This document shows, one piece after another, positions 1 through 8,477 of a stretch of 64,000 nucleotides of DNA. The translations under genes and the position numbers were made by a program. The notes below the pieces were generated by a model. That model ran no database searches, was not told the origin of the DNA, and worked only from the letters and a program-made list of their open reading frames with translations. The stretch is from Geosporobacter subterraneus DSM 17957 (GTDB lineage: Bacteria > Bacillota > Clostridia > Peptostreptococcales > Thermotaleaceae), in contig NZ_FQZV01000003.1 of assembly GCF_900142145.1 (NCBI RefSeq), positions 112,246 to 176,245 on the forward strand, written 5' to 3'. Position 1 is the first letter of the stretch, and each line of letters begins with the position of its first letter.

Positions 1-1
1 C

Positions 2-835
2 AACCCAGGCTTAGGAAGATTCCGTATGAACATCTACAAGCAGCGGGGAAGCTACTGCATGGCCATACGGGTGGTGAATATCCATATTCCATCTTTGGAG
101 GATTTAGGACTGCCCCCCAGTGTTAAAGAGCTGACGAAGAAAACAAGGGGTCTTATTCTGGTAACGGGACCAACGGGAAGCGGAAAATCCACTACCTTAG
201 CTTCTATGATCGACTTGATCAATCATGAGCGAAGCGGTCATGTACTAACCTTAGAAGATCCCATAGAATATCTCCATAAGCACAACAAATGCATTATCAA
301 CCAGCGGGAAATAGGTGATGATACCCAATCCTTCAGTAAGGGACTAAGAGCAGCACTCCGTCAGGACCCTGATGTTATTTTGGTTGGCGAGATGCGTGAT
401 TTAGAAACCATGAGCATCGCCATCACTGCGGCTGAAACAGGACATTTAGTACTGTCTACCCTCCATACCATTGGTGCAGCAAAGACCATTGACCGGATTA
501 TAGACGTATTTCCGCCTTATCAGCAGCAGCAGATCCGTATCCAGCTGGCAGCAGTATTGGAAGGAATTATCTCGCAGCAGCTGCTGCCTAAGCAAGAAGG
601 ACATGGAAGGGTCGCTGCCTTTGAAGTTATGCTGGCAAATAACGCCATACGAAACCTGATCCGAGAGGGCAAAACTCATCAGATCCAAACCTCGATTCAA
701 ACAGGAATCAAAGCTGGGATGCAGACGATGGATTATTCTCTCATGGAACTGTACAAGCAGGGCATCATCTCCAAAGAAAATGCACTGAACTACTCTTTAG
801 ACCTGGATATGATGAAAAAAACCATCGGCTTCTAG
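2..835 (+). CDS. pilT: Type IV pilus retraction ATPase PilT (5' end cut by window edge)
   Basis: Hexameric AAA-type ATPase at the base of the type IV pilus that powers pilus retraction. The frame is open to the left edge: the codons before the first ATG (26) read N-P-G-L-G-R-F-R and continue directly into the RFR..QRG.. segment conserved in PilT, so ATG 26 is internal and the true start lies outside the window. Visible motifs: Walker A GPTGSGKST, the Asp box (TLEDPIE), Walker B (LVGEMRD), and the His box (STLHT). The PilT-type C-terminal region follows. It is the first of a pilus gene run, followed by pilC. The extension ATPase PilB is expected upstream, off the window. Confidence 0.93.
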   Translation, partial: NPGLGRFRMNIYKQRGSYCMAIRVVNIHIPSLEDLGLPPSVKELTKKTRGLILVTGPTGSGKSTTLASMIDLINHERSGHVLTLEDPIEYLHKHNKCIINQREIGDDTQSFSKGLRAALRQDPDVILVGEMRDLETMSIAITAAETGHLVLSTLHTIGAAKTIDRIIDVFPPYQQQQIRIQLAAVLEGIISQQLLPKQEGHGRVAAFEVMLANNAIRNLIREGKTHQIQTSIQTGIKAGMQTMDYSLMELYKQGIISKENALNYSLDLDMMKKTIGF

Positions 836-841
836 TCTAAA

Positions 842-1005
842 CTGTCATCCTGCGCACAGTGAAACGAAGTCGAAGGATCTTAATGTAGGGAACGACGCCC
901 TCGTCGTTCCGGAAAATCATAATTTATTATTTGATTCTTAATCATATGGGTGGCTTTTATCTACACCCCTATAATACTGTAGGGAGCAAGCCTGTGTGCT
1001 GTTCC
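842..1005. repeat. Dispersed palindromic repeat, copy A (mosaic)
   Basis: The gap between pilT and pilC holds three repeat modules. Positions 842-880 are a TCATCCTG..GTCGAAGGATC module. Positions 884-912 are a TGTAGGGAACGACGCCC..CGTTCC module able to form a hairpin, and 978-1005 a second TGTAGGG..TGTTCC module. Related modules occur at 12122-12226, 13858-14004 and 48471-48570. Confidence 0.75.
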
Positions 1006-1026
1006 ACACGAATTCGAGGTGATTAT

Positions 1027-2232
1027 ATGCCTATCTACAAATACAAAGCCATCGGCGTCAACGGACAGAGCCACCAGGGGACCTTCACTGCCAACTCACA
1101 GCAGGAAGTCATACAAATGCTTCGCAGCAGCAACAGCTATCCTGTCATGATCCAGGAAGAGGTTGACAGTCAGTTACGGGAGGTAAATCTTTTAGGTGGT
1201 GTCAAAACCAAAGATATCGCAGTATTTTGCAGACAAACCTATACCATGCTCAATGCCGGAGTGCCGATTATAAACTGTTTGGATATTCTGCGTAGTCAGA
1301 CAGAAAACAAAAAGTTAAGAAATGTTTTAGAAGAAGTATACGAAGAAGTGCAAAAAGGCTTAACCTTTTCAGAATCCCTGAAAAAACATATGGATATATT
1401 TCCAGAGCTGCTGATCCATATGGTAGAGGCAGGAGAAGCCAGCGGTTCCATCGATACGATCCTGGAGCGCATGGCTGTTCACTATGAAAAAGAAACCAAG
1501 ATCAACAACAAGATCAAGGGTGCTATGGTTTATCCGATCATCCTCAGTGTTGTAGCTACAGTCGTAGTAGTTTTCCTTCTGACCTTCGTCATGCCCACTT
1601 TCATAGGTATGTTTCAGGGAAGCGGTGTACCGCTGCCGCTGCCCACTAGAATACTCATGAAGTTCAGCGAACTTCTAAAGAATTTTTGGTATCTATTCCT
1701 GCTGGGTATTATTGCTATCGTCTATGGTGTTAAGCGTTATACCCTAACCACTAACGGAAGACTTAAATTTGATAAACTGAAACTAAATTTCCCTATAATA
1801 GGGGGTCTAACACAGAAGATCATTACAGCACGGTTTACCCGCACCTTGTCTACCCTTCTGTCCAGCGGGATTCCGCTGCTTCAGGCTATGGAGAACGTGG
1901 CCAATGTAGTAGGGAACAAGGTAGCAGCTGATGGCATAATGAATGTGAGAGAAGAGGTTCGCCGCGGTGTTCCCCTAGCACCTCCTATCAGAAGACTAGG
2001 TATATTCCCCCCCATGGTGGATAACATGATTCATATCGGAGAAGAATCTGGTACATTAGATGATATCCTGGACAAGACGGCAAACTTCTATGATGATGAG
2101 GTAGAGACAGCCTTGCAGAAAATGGTTACATTGTTTGAACCAATCATGATTTTGGTAATGGGTTTGATCATCGGTTTTATCGTCATTGCCATGGTGCTGC
2201 CGATGTTTGATATGCTGAAGACGGTTCAATAG
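1027..2232 (+). CDS. pilC: Type IV pilus inner-membrane platform protein PilC
   Basis: Polytopic inner-membrane platform protein on which pilins are assembled and removed; it contacts the PilB and PilT motors. The 401-residue product has the family's usual length and two T2SSF domains (roughly residues 70-190 and 270-395). Three hydrophobic segments are visible, near residues 170-200, 220-240 and 370-395. The start is ATG 1027, preceded by GAGGTGAT and giving the typical N-terminus MPIYKYKAIG. The open frame reaches 931, but that extension is only repeat DNA. It lies downstream of pilT with a repeat element between, and upstream of the major prepilin. Confidence 0.94.
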   Translation: MPIYKYKAIGVNGQSHQGTFTANSQQEVIQMLRSSNSYPVMIQEEVDSQLREVNLLGGVKTKDIAVFCRQTYTMLNAGVPIINCLDILRSQTENKKLRNVLEEVYEEVQKGLTFSESLKKHMDIFPELLIHMVEAGEASGSIDTILERMAVHYEKETKINNKIKGAMVYPIILSVVATVVVVFLLTFVMPTFIGMFQGSGVPLPLPTRILMKFSELLKNFWYLFLLGIIAIVYGVKRYTLTTNGRLKFDKLKLNFPIIGGLTQKIITARFTRTLSTLLSSGIPLLQAMENVANVVGNKVAADGIMNVREEVRRGVPLAPPIRRLGIFPPMVDNMIHIGEESGTLDDILDKTANFYDDEVETALQKMVTLFEPIMILVMGLIIGFIVIAMVLPMFDMLKTVQ

Positions 2233-2306
2233 GGTAAGCAATTATATTGATTTAGATCTTTATGCTTTTACTTGTACCTTGAACCTCGAATCTTGCACCA
2301 AAAAAG

Positions 2307-2335
2307 TTGTCTGTTAAGCTATATAAGCTTTAATA
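2307..2335 (+). promoter_or_regulatory. Candidate sigma-A promoter for the major prepilin
   Basis: TTGTCT (2307-2312), a 17-base spacer, and TTAATA (2330-2335), about 95 bases before the prepilin start. A dedicated promoter would fit the high expression of a major pilin. The boxes are imperfect. Confidence 0.4.
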
Positions 2336-2431
2336 TAAGCATTTATCATCAATCTCAAACGGGGGTGATCGCAGGGGGATATTCATAAATGCATTCATAC
2401 ATAAGAGAGAAAATAAAAGGAGGAGAAAGTT

Positions 2432-2842
2432 ATGATCAAAGTATTTACAAAAAGAATGCACAACAGAAAGGGCTTCACGCTCATTGAACTGATTGTGGTT
2501 ATTGCGATTTTAGGTATTTTGGCGGCAATTGCTATACCAAGATTTTCAAACGTTCAACAAAATTCAAAGTTAAAGGCCGACCATGCCACTTCTGACCAAA
2601 TTATTAAAGTAGCAAGAATGATTGATGCAGAAAAAAATCTATCTCCAGGAGGTGCGGCTAGCTTGAGTGGTACAGAAGCATTTCCAACAGCTGGTGGTGA
2701 TTGGACTGTTAATGGTATAACTTATATGACTGTTCCTTCTAGCCCGCAATCTGCTCCTTCTGCTGCATGGGGTTTATCATATTCACCTACCACTGGAAAA
2801 TATACTGTTACTGGCCCTACTACAAATTATGTGGAAAAATAG
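2432..2842 (+). CDS. pilA: Type IV major prepilin (PilA-like)
   Basis: Structural pilin subunit. The 136-residue product has a short basic leader ending in KG, then F-T-L-I-E-L and a hydrophobic alpha-helix to about residue 38. This is the class III signal cut by PilD between G and F, with the conserved Glu at +5. The rest (about 90 residues, rich in Gly, Ser, Thr and Pro) is the variable globular head. A strong AAAGGAGGAG Shine-Dalgarno (2417-2426) precedes ATG 2432. The gene is followed by an intrinsic terminator, so it probably forms its own transcript. It could be a minor pilin, but isolation, RBS strength and the terminator favour the major subunit. Confidence 0.88.
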   Translation: MIKVFTKRMHNRKGFTLIELIVVIAILGILAAIAIPRFSNVQQNSKLKADHATSDQIIKVARMIDAEKNLSPGGAASLSGTEAFPTAGGDWTVNGITYMTVPSSPQSAPSAAWGLSYSPTTGKYTVTGPTTNYVEK

Positions 2843-2923
2843 GACGGCGATGAGGGGACGGGGGTATTGACACTTCCTATTGTAGTTAGACTCAGTCTAA
2901 GTAAACTGTGCAAAACAAGCTAT

Positions 2924-2960
2924 AAAAAAGTCAATCTGAAAGAGGTTGACTTTTTTATTT
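2924..2960 (+). terminator. Intrinsic terminator after the major prepilin
   Basis: Stem AAAAAAGTCAA (2924-2934) pairs with TTGACTTTTTT (2946-2956), with a T-rich tail. It is the only structured element in the 400-base gap to the next gene, apart from the promoter at 3124. Positions 2961-3120 show nothing recognisable. Confidence 0.85.
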
Positions 2961-3123
2961 TACAGGCATAAATGAAAACCAAATAACTTGACAAGTTAAT
3001 TTCAGCAAAATTTGCGAGTTAACATTACGATGAGTTTAAATAACAAATAATCATAATATGCTGTTTTGAAGGAATCAGGAATAAAAATAGGCGTCTTTAT
3101 TATGCCAAGGCTTATGCTTGTAT

Positions 3124-3152
3124 TTGACTATTTTAGGATCTGACTTTATAAT
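3124..3152 (+). promoter_or_regulatory. Sigma-A promoter for the PilX-like gene
   Basis: TTGACT (3124-3129), exactly 17 bases, and TATAAT (3147-3152). It lies about 90 bases before the ATG at 3244 and after the prepilin terminator, so the minor-pilin genes probably start a separate transcript here. Confidence 0.7.
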
Positions 3153-3243
3153 AAAATTACAGAAAATTTGTTTTAATAATACAACAATTCTACTTTTTTT
3201 GTTTGATACTTTTATTTTCACCTGTGCTTGAAGGGAGATTGTG

Positions 3244-4752
3244 ATGTTGAGAAAACACATTTATAATAATCAGGGTGCAATTATTCCATTGTCTTTAATG
3301 GTTTTTACGGTTCTTATAATACTCACCGCTGCAACAATGTCTATCAGCATTGCAGATAATCGGTATAGCATTTATCAAAACAATAAAATGCAAGCTCATT
3401 ACATAGCAAGATCAGGAGCTGAAACCATGGCTGCCTATCTGATAGAAAAATCCTATCGTGAAAGTTTTACAAACATGAATAATTTACTTGATGATATCTC
3501 CAATAAAACAAGTAATGCTACAAGTTTTCTTGATGGTAATTTCACTATAAAAACTGTAAGAAAAACTGTTGGCAGTAAAGAAAAGCTCGATATTATTTCA
3601 ACAGGAAATTATAGAGGGGTATCGGACAGCGTTACAGTTACGTTGGTAGTATCAACTGAATCTGGCGGTGGAGCTTATAACCCATCTTCAGAAGAAAACG
3701 CTTTGGTAGCCTTATCAGAAGATTCTAACATTGCGTTAGAGTTATCCAGCGGAGCTTTCATACAAGGAGATGTAGCAATTAACTCAACAAAAGAAAACTC
3801 TATCAAATTTTCTGGAGGAAGCAATTATAATATCAGAAATGGTTCTCTTTATTTAAAACCTGGTACTGATCCAAAGATTGTCATATCCACTGACAGGGGT
3901 TCAACTAACGGAGAAGCTCCGCCTGAGTATAAAGTTCCGGGTGTCCCCAATGGACAATGGTATAACAATTGGGCTTTCTGGAAAAATATCGAAAATGGGG
4001 TCAAGTTTTCTTCTATGCCATCTTATCCGTCATCAAAATATCCAGAACCAGTTTTTCCAAGTTTTCCAAATATAGACGAATTGCCTCAGCCGGCAAATCC
4101 TAATTTTACAACCCCTTGGGTTGAAAGCTTATATTATCCAATAACAGAAGATGGTTACTATAATTCAATACAGCCTAGCAGCTCTCGGACAATAACCATT
4201 GATCTAGCGGGAGGCAATCGTATTATACGAGTTAATAATCTAAATTTAACTGGAGGAAATATTGAATTAAAGAATGTAGGTGAGAATGGCAAACTGTTTC
4301 TTTATGTTGACAACTCATTTGCTTTAGGTTCAAGCAGGTCATTAAACGAAAATGGCATACCTGATAATGTATATATATATTATGCAGGAAGTCAAACAGT
4401 TCAAATTGACGGATCGTCTAAATTTTCTGGAAACTTATTTGTTAAAAACGCTGATATCAATTTTACTGCAGGGGCAAATATGAAAGGGAATATTGTAACT
4501 CTTGGGACATATGTAAATATTGCAGGTGGTTCATCTGCTCATGGTATGATACTTTATGCACCGAGGGCTCTTGTCAATATGTCTGGAAGTGCACAAATAA
4601 AGGGCTCAGTCATAGCAGAAACTTTCAAACGTTCAGGTGGTTCGAATGCTGGAATTATTTTTGCACCAACTTCTTTTTCTATTCCAGGCGAATTCTTTGG
4701 TACATCTGCGAGTAATATTGTCATTCGTTATGACCAAAATCCATGGAGATAA
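3244..4752 (+). CDS. PilX-like pilus-associated protein with large repetitive beta-rich body
   Basis: The 502-residue N-terminus resembles PilX: a short leader N-N-Q-G, a hydrophobic segment (about residues 12-37), then the RSGAE motif typical of PilX_N proteins. The long C-terminal part (about residues 150-480) is rich in Gly, Ser, Asn and short hydrophobic strands (for example VYIYYAG, GNLFVKNA, GNIVTLG), as in the parallel-beta DUF7305-type domains attached to PilX proteins in Firmicutes. A surface or tip adhesin role is an inference. ATG 3244 is chosen over GTG 3241 because the Shine-Dalgarno AAGGGAG (3231-3237) is 6 bases away. AT content is higher than in pilC. Confidence 0.72.
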   Translation: MLRKHIYNNQGAIIPLSLMVFTVLIILTAATMSISIADNRYSIYQNNKMQAHYIARSGAETMAAYLIEKSYRESFTNMNNLLDDISNKTSNATSFLDGNFTIKTVRKTVGSKEKLDIISTGNYRGVSDSVTVTLVVSTESGGGAYNPSSEENALVALSEDSNIALELSSGAFIQGDVAINSTKENSIKFSGGSNYNIRNGSLYLKPGTDPKIVISTDRGSTNGEAPPEYKVPGVPNGQWYNNWAFWKNIENGVKFSSMPSYPSSKYPEPVFPSFPNIDELPQPANPNFTTPWVESLYYPITEDGYYNSIQPSSSRTITIDLAGGNRIIRVNNLNLTGGNIELKNVGENGKLFLYVDNSFALGSSRSLNENGIPDNVYIYYAGSQTVQIDGSSKFSGNLFVKNADINFTAGANMKGNIVTLGTYVNIAGGSSAHGMILYAPRALVNMSGSAQIKGSVIAETFKRSGGSNAGIIFAPTSFSIPGEFFGTSASNIVIRYDQNPWR

Positions 4753-4795
4753 ACCATACTCTGAGGAATTCTTTTTGAAAGGCTGTGAATTAAAT

Positions 4796-5131
4796 ATGGG
4801 ATATTATCATAATAAGAAAGGATATTTATTGATTGAGATCATAATAGGTATAACCTTATTCGGACTTATCTCAGTAAGCTTAATTCCGATATTAACCAAT
4901 CAGTTTATTCATATAAATCGTTCAGGACGCAGAACAGAAGCCTTATATGATAATCAGAAGACTATCGAAAGCAATTCTGCTTTGAATCTTTCAAGCTAGA
5001 ATATAACCATTACATTTGATCGTAGGAGTCTTGACATTAATGTTGATGTATTCAAAGTTGAAGATGAGTACGACAAAAATGGTAGCAAAGCCACAATTGG
5101 TTATTTCAAAGCGAACTTATCAGGTTTATAA
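4796..5131 (+). pseudogene. Minor pseudopilin interrupted by an in-frame TAG
   Basis: ATG 4796 opens a protein with a prepilin leader (N-K-K-G-Y-L-L-I-E) and hydrophobic helix, but after 67 codons there is a TAG at 4997-4999. The same frame then stays open for 43 more codons to TAA at 5129-5131. The downstream part reads like protein (NITITFDRR.., VEDEYDKNGSK, ATIGYFKANL), including an alternating hydrophobic pattern typical of pseudopilin strands. This is therefore one gene of 111 sense codons broken by an amber codon. It is either a nonsense mutation or a recoded TAG. The PilX-like gene lies upstream and a PilW-like gene downstream. Confidence 0.75.
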
Positions 5132-5168
5132 GCATCAAGCTATAGAATAAGATAAGGTGGTTACATTT

Positions 5169-5711
5169 ATGAACAGGTTTACTCAATGGAGTGCAAAAGG
5201 GGTAACACTAATTGAGCTTCTGATTGCTATTGCCTTGGTAAGTATTGTTTTTACTGTGTTATTTTCTCTATTCTTCTATGGAAACAACACATTCATTATA
5301 AGCAGCAGCCAATATGATCTCCAAAGCGAGGTACGCTTAGCCATGGATATAATTATTAAAGAGGTTCGTTTTGCTTCCTATCTAGAACTAATAAATGTAT
5401 CCGAAGCCTGTGATACTAATCTTCATGAAAGTGGATTCAGTTACTTTTATTTATCTGATGGTAAACTTTTTCATGTTAAATATGATAAAACGTCAAATCT
5501 TTACCATACTTTCACTTACGGTAGTCATATAAATACTGCTTCAAGTATTTTTAGTAAAATTAACCCTACAACCTTGAAACTTAAAATATTAAGTGAACAT
5601 ATGAATAAAGCATATAATGGACAAACCGAAATCAGCTTATTAAACTTGAAGGCGGATGGAAATAGTATAATAGGTTCTGATAACTTAGGGCTAAAGTATA
5701 TACAAAACTAA
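5169..5711 (+). CDS. Minor pseudopilin (PilW/PulJ-like)
   Basis: 180-residue prepilin-like protein: leader ending in K-G, then V-T-L-I-E-L-L and a hydrophobic helix to about residue 40, followed by a QYDLQSEVRLAMDIIIKEVR segment typical of PilW/GspJ-type minor pseudopilins. Minor pseudopilins form the priming tip complex of the pilus. ATG 5169 is preferred over GTG 5157 because AAGGTGG (5154-5160) sits 8 bases before it. It lies 37 bases after the interrupted pseudopilin, probably in the same transcript. Confidence 0.8.
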   Translation: MNRFTQWSAKGVTLIELLIAIALVSIVFTVLFSLFFYGNNTFIISSSQYDLQSEVRLAMDIIIKEVRFASYLELINVSEACDTNLHESGFSYFYLSDGKLFHVKYDKTSNLYHTFTYGSHINTASSIFSKINPTTLKLKILSEHMNKAYNGQTEISLLNLKADGNSIIGSDNLGLKYIQN

Positions 5712-5983
5712 TTTGATAGTTAATAAGCTTATAATACTTTGTCTATTATATATGTCAGGAATTTACATTTTTGCAAATGTTAGCGATTGTGATTATTATT
5801 TTCTGAGCTAAGCATCTACTATTGATCAAGCGGTTGGTCTGACCATAGCAGCAAAGAGCATTTGATTTGTGAAATTATTGACTACTTAGAAATATTAATA
5901 CATAAGTGAGTCAGAAGAATCAGTTCTTTTTGACTCATTTTCGTTATTTCGAATTCTAGCTAATTTTATTGTTTTCCCTAAAA
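5712..5983. other. Intergenic stretch before pilD
   Basis: AT-rich gap. The only structure I see is the hairpin at 5907-5945; no open frame with a ribosome binding site was found. Confidence 0.5.
5907..5945 (+). terminator. Probable intrinsic terminator after the pseudopilin genes
   Basis: GAGTCAGAAGAA pairs (with G-T pairs and one mismatch) with TTCTTTTTGACTC, followed by ATTTTCGTTATTT. It separates the 3.2-5.7 kb pilin transcript from pilD. Confidence 0.55.
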
Positions 5984-6003
5984 CTGTGTATTTTTCAGTA
6001 TGA

Positions 6004-6012
6004 TGGTATAAT
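6004..6012 (+). promoter_or_regulatory. Extended -10 promoter upstream of pilD
   Basis: TGG followed by TATAAT (6007-6012) is an extended -10 element. There is no good -35 hexamer at the expected distance. It lies about 45 bases before the GTG start of pilD and would drive pilD-pilM-pilN-pilO. Confidence 0.5.
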
Positions 6013-6055
6013 TTTCTAGAAATATTCAACTACTTTTTATGGGGGGAAGAGGATT

Positions 6056-6817
6056 GTGGCGATCATTATATTTATTTTTGGACTACTCATCGGATCTTTT
6101 TTAAATGTATGTATTTACCGCATTCCTATAGAGAAATCCATCATTTTTCCCTCTTCCCATTGTCCAAGCTGTCAGAGGTCATTAAAGGTACTAGACCTCA
6201 TACCTGTTATCAGTTATGGGCTGCATAGGGGAAAATGTCGATATTGCAGAAGCAGGATTTCTATACGGTATCCTTTTTTCGAGTTATTGACAGCTATTAT
6301 TTTTTTATTGTTATATAGTGTTTTTGGATTAACGTTCGAGTTTTTCTTTTTTGGCTTTCTAGCCAGTTTATTGATTATCATCACGGGGATTGATTATGAT
6401 CATCAGATTATACCCGATGGGATTGTGCTGCTGGGCACAATCGCTGGCTTTGCATACATAGCTTACAATCATTTTGTACTTAAAGCACCGCTCAGCTTGC
6501 TCAGTCATTTAGGCGGGCTGCTCATAGGTGGGGGAGTCTTCTTATTGATCGCCGTGGTTTCCAACGGCGGCATGGGTGGGGGAGATATCAAGCTCATGGG
6601 GATGCTGGGGCTTTGGCTGGGCATCCGGGGAATATTGATGACCATGTTTTTTTCTTTTATCCTTGGTGCAGTTTTATCTGTATTTTTGTTGGCAGCAAAG
6701 CTGAAAAGCCGCAAGGAAGCGATCCCCTTCGGTCCTTTTATCGCCATCGCTGCATTGATTACTATATGCTTTCAAGATGACTTATGGATTTTGTACCTGC
6801 AAAGGTTTATGCAATAA
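6056..6817 (+). CDS. pilD: Prepilin peptidase / N-methyltransferase PilD
   Basis: Polytopic aspartic protease that removes prepilin leaders and N-methylates the new N-terminus. The 253-residue product has the expected N-terminal GSFLNVCIYR segment and a zinc-type CPSC..CRYC pair (Cys 36, 39, 61, 64) in the cytoplasmic loop of bifunctional enzymes. The catalytic Asp motifs are GIDYDHQIIPD (Asp 113) and GGGDIKL (Asp 177). GTG 6056 is preceded by a GGGGGGAAGAGG ribosome site. It serves the pilins on both sides and probably starts an operon with pilM, 18 bases downstream. Confidence 0.95.
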   Translation: MAIIIFIFGLLIGSFLNVCIYRIPIEKSIIFPSSHCPSCQRSLKVLDLIPVISYGLHRGKCRYCRSRISIRYPFFELLTAIIFLLLYSVFGLTFEFFFFGFLASLLIIITGIDYDHQIIPDGIVLLGTIAGFAYIAYNHFVLKAPLSLLSHLGGLLIGGGVFLLIAVVSNGGMGGGDIKLMGMLGLWLGIRGILMTMFFSFILGAVLSVFLLAAKLKSRKEAIPFGPFIAIAALITICFQDDLWILYLQRFMQ

Positions 6818-6835
6818 ATATGAGGGGGTAGCAGC

Positions 6836-7915
6836 TTGAAAAGGAATTCTATGTCCATAAACGAAAAAGAACTATTGTCTTTAGACATTGGCACCCATAG
6901 CATGAAGATCCTTGTGGGAAAGAGAGACAAAGATATGATTTTGCTGGATAAAGCCTTCACTGTACCGATACCTGCTGATGTTTATCAGGACGGACAGATT
7001 CAGGATATGCAAAAGCTAAAGGATATCATTGAAGTCGCCCTGCAAACAAATAAAATCCGTACAAAGTCCGTGGTGTGTACATTGGAGAGCAGCAGCATCA
7101 TCACACGCGAAATTGTTTTGCCGTTGGTAAAAGCCCAAGAGCTTAAAGAAATGATCGGTTATGAAATCCAGCAGTATCTTCCTATAGAACTGGATCAATA
7201 CATAATTCAGTATAAGCTGTTGGAGGAGTTGAAAGAAGGGGATACCAAACATGCCAACATCCTGGTGGCTGCATTGCCCCGGCTGATCGTAGAGAAGTAT
7301 CTTGCTCTTATAGAAAGCTTAAATATGAAGCCTGTTGCATTGGACATACACTCCAATGCAGTCACAAAGCTGCTAGACCCTGCCCACCAGATCAATAAGG
7401 GAGAGACCATTGCAAACAAGACCATAGCAGTCATCGACATCGGTCATCAACAGATGAACGTAACCCTTATAGACAACGGGAATTTTAAATTCAACCGGCT
7501 GTTGAATATGGGCGGAAAGGATATAGAGCAAAACCTGATAAACTTTTTAGATATTTCATTAGAGCAGGCAAGGATCAAAAAGCTTGAGGCCAAGGACATC
7601 TCAGCAGGAGTGGGCGACTATTCAGATGAATCCAGGATGCTCAACATCATCAAATCCAGCATTGACACATGGATTGATGAAATTGAGCGGGTATTTAAAT
7701 ATCATATGACAAGGCATACAGGGAATAAGATAGACACCATCTACTTGTATGGCGGAAGCACTAATCAAGCGGGTATAGAGCAGTACATGGAAGAAGCATT
7801 CAACATTCCTACCCGTACAATAAAGAGCATCAGCAATATCAATACTTCAAATATCAAGGGAAATATAGATATCACCCGCTATATCAATGCCCTTGGCGCA
7901 ATGATCAGAAGGTAA
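6836..7915 (+). CDS. pilM: Type IV pilus inner-membrane alignment protein PilM (actin-like)
   Basis: Cytoplasmic actin-fold ATP-binding protein that binds the PilN N-terminus and links the pilus motor to the membrane complex. The 359-residue product has the FtsA/PilM phosphate-1 motif LDIGTHSMKI near the N-terminus, a second phosphate loop AVIDIGHQQMN, and an adenosine-type motif YLYGGSTNQ near residue 305. The TTG start (6836) follows GAGGGGGT. An ATG at 6851 behind AAAAGGA is an equally good alternative, five codons shorter. pilN starts 12 bases downstream. Confidence 0.93.
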   Translation: MKRNSMSINEKELLSLDIGTHSMKILVGKRDKDMILLDKAFTVPIPADVYQDGQIQDMQKLKDIIEVALQTNKIRTKSVVCTLESSSIITREIVLPLVKAQELKEMIGYEIQQYLPIELDQYIIQYKLLEELKEGDTKHANILVAALPRLIVEKYLALIESLNMKPVALDIHSNAVTKLLDPAHQINKGETIANKTIAVIDIGHQQMNVTLIDNGNFKFNRLLNMGGKDIEQNLINFLDISLEQARIKKLEAKDISAGVGDYSDESRMLNIIKSSIDTWIDEIERVFKYHMTRHTGNKIDTIYLYGGSTNQAGIEQYMEEAFNIPTRTIKSISNINTSNIKGNIDITRYINALGAMIRR

Positions 7916-7927
7916 AGGGGGAGAAGC

Positions 7928-8476
7928 ATGAGAGACTTAAACTTTTTTGAACCCTATGTACTACAGCATCAGGGCAGGGAAAAAAAGCAAAGGCTTTTTA
8001 TGGTTACTGCAGTGATATCGCTTGTTGCTGTGATTGCTTTCCCAGTATTTAATCTGGTTTATGGTTATCAGATGAAAAGGGACATTCAGGATATGAAGAA
8101 TACGCTGGCTTCCGCAGAGGCTAAGGAAAGATTGCAAAGGATAGAAGCAAAGCAGGCTAAGCTGGATGAGATTAAGAAAATACTGCCCATTGTGGAAAAC
8201 AGTGATAAAGAAATACAAAAAATAGATATTTTGGATGAGCAGATCGTGCAAACGATAGTCGATGCCATACCAAAGGATCTGCAATTTTCAAGCTTTATGC
8301 TTTCGGACACCCAGGCAACAGTTTCTGGAAAGGCAAGGGATAAATCGGCTATTGCAGAGTTGGAATATAACCTGCGCATCAGTAAATATTTTACAGATAT
8401 ATTCGTATCAAATATAGCTTTCAAAGAAGGTATATATGACTTTGCTCTGCAATTCACAGTAAAGGATGTGAATTAG
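7928..8476 (+). CDS. pilN: Type IV pilus inner-membrane protein PilN
   Basis: Bitopic membrane protein: its short cytoplasmic N-terminus (MRDLNFFEPY) carries the PilM-binding NFF/NLL motif. One transmembrane helix spans about residues 25-45, followed by a coiled-coil (about 50-95) and a ferredoxin-like periplasmic domain. The 182-residue length is normal for the family. GGGGGAG precedes ATG 7928, and the stop is one base from the pilO start, indicating translational coupling. Confidence 0.9.
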   Translation: MRDLNFFEPYVLQHQGREKKQRLFMVTAVISLVAVIAFPVFNLVYGYQMKRDIQDMKNTLASAEAKERLQRIEAKQAKLDEIKKILPIVENSDKEIQKIDILDEQIVQTIVDAIPKDLQFSSFMLSDTQATVSGKARDKSAIAELEYNLRISKYFTDIFVSNIAFKEGIYDFALQFTVKDVN

Positions 8477-8477
8477 T

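Noticed and set aside
931..1026. 32-codon N-terminal extension of PilC
   Set aside because: It is composed of repeat DNA. The start at 1027 has a ribosome site and the normal family N-terminus.
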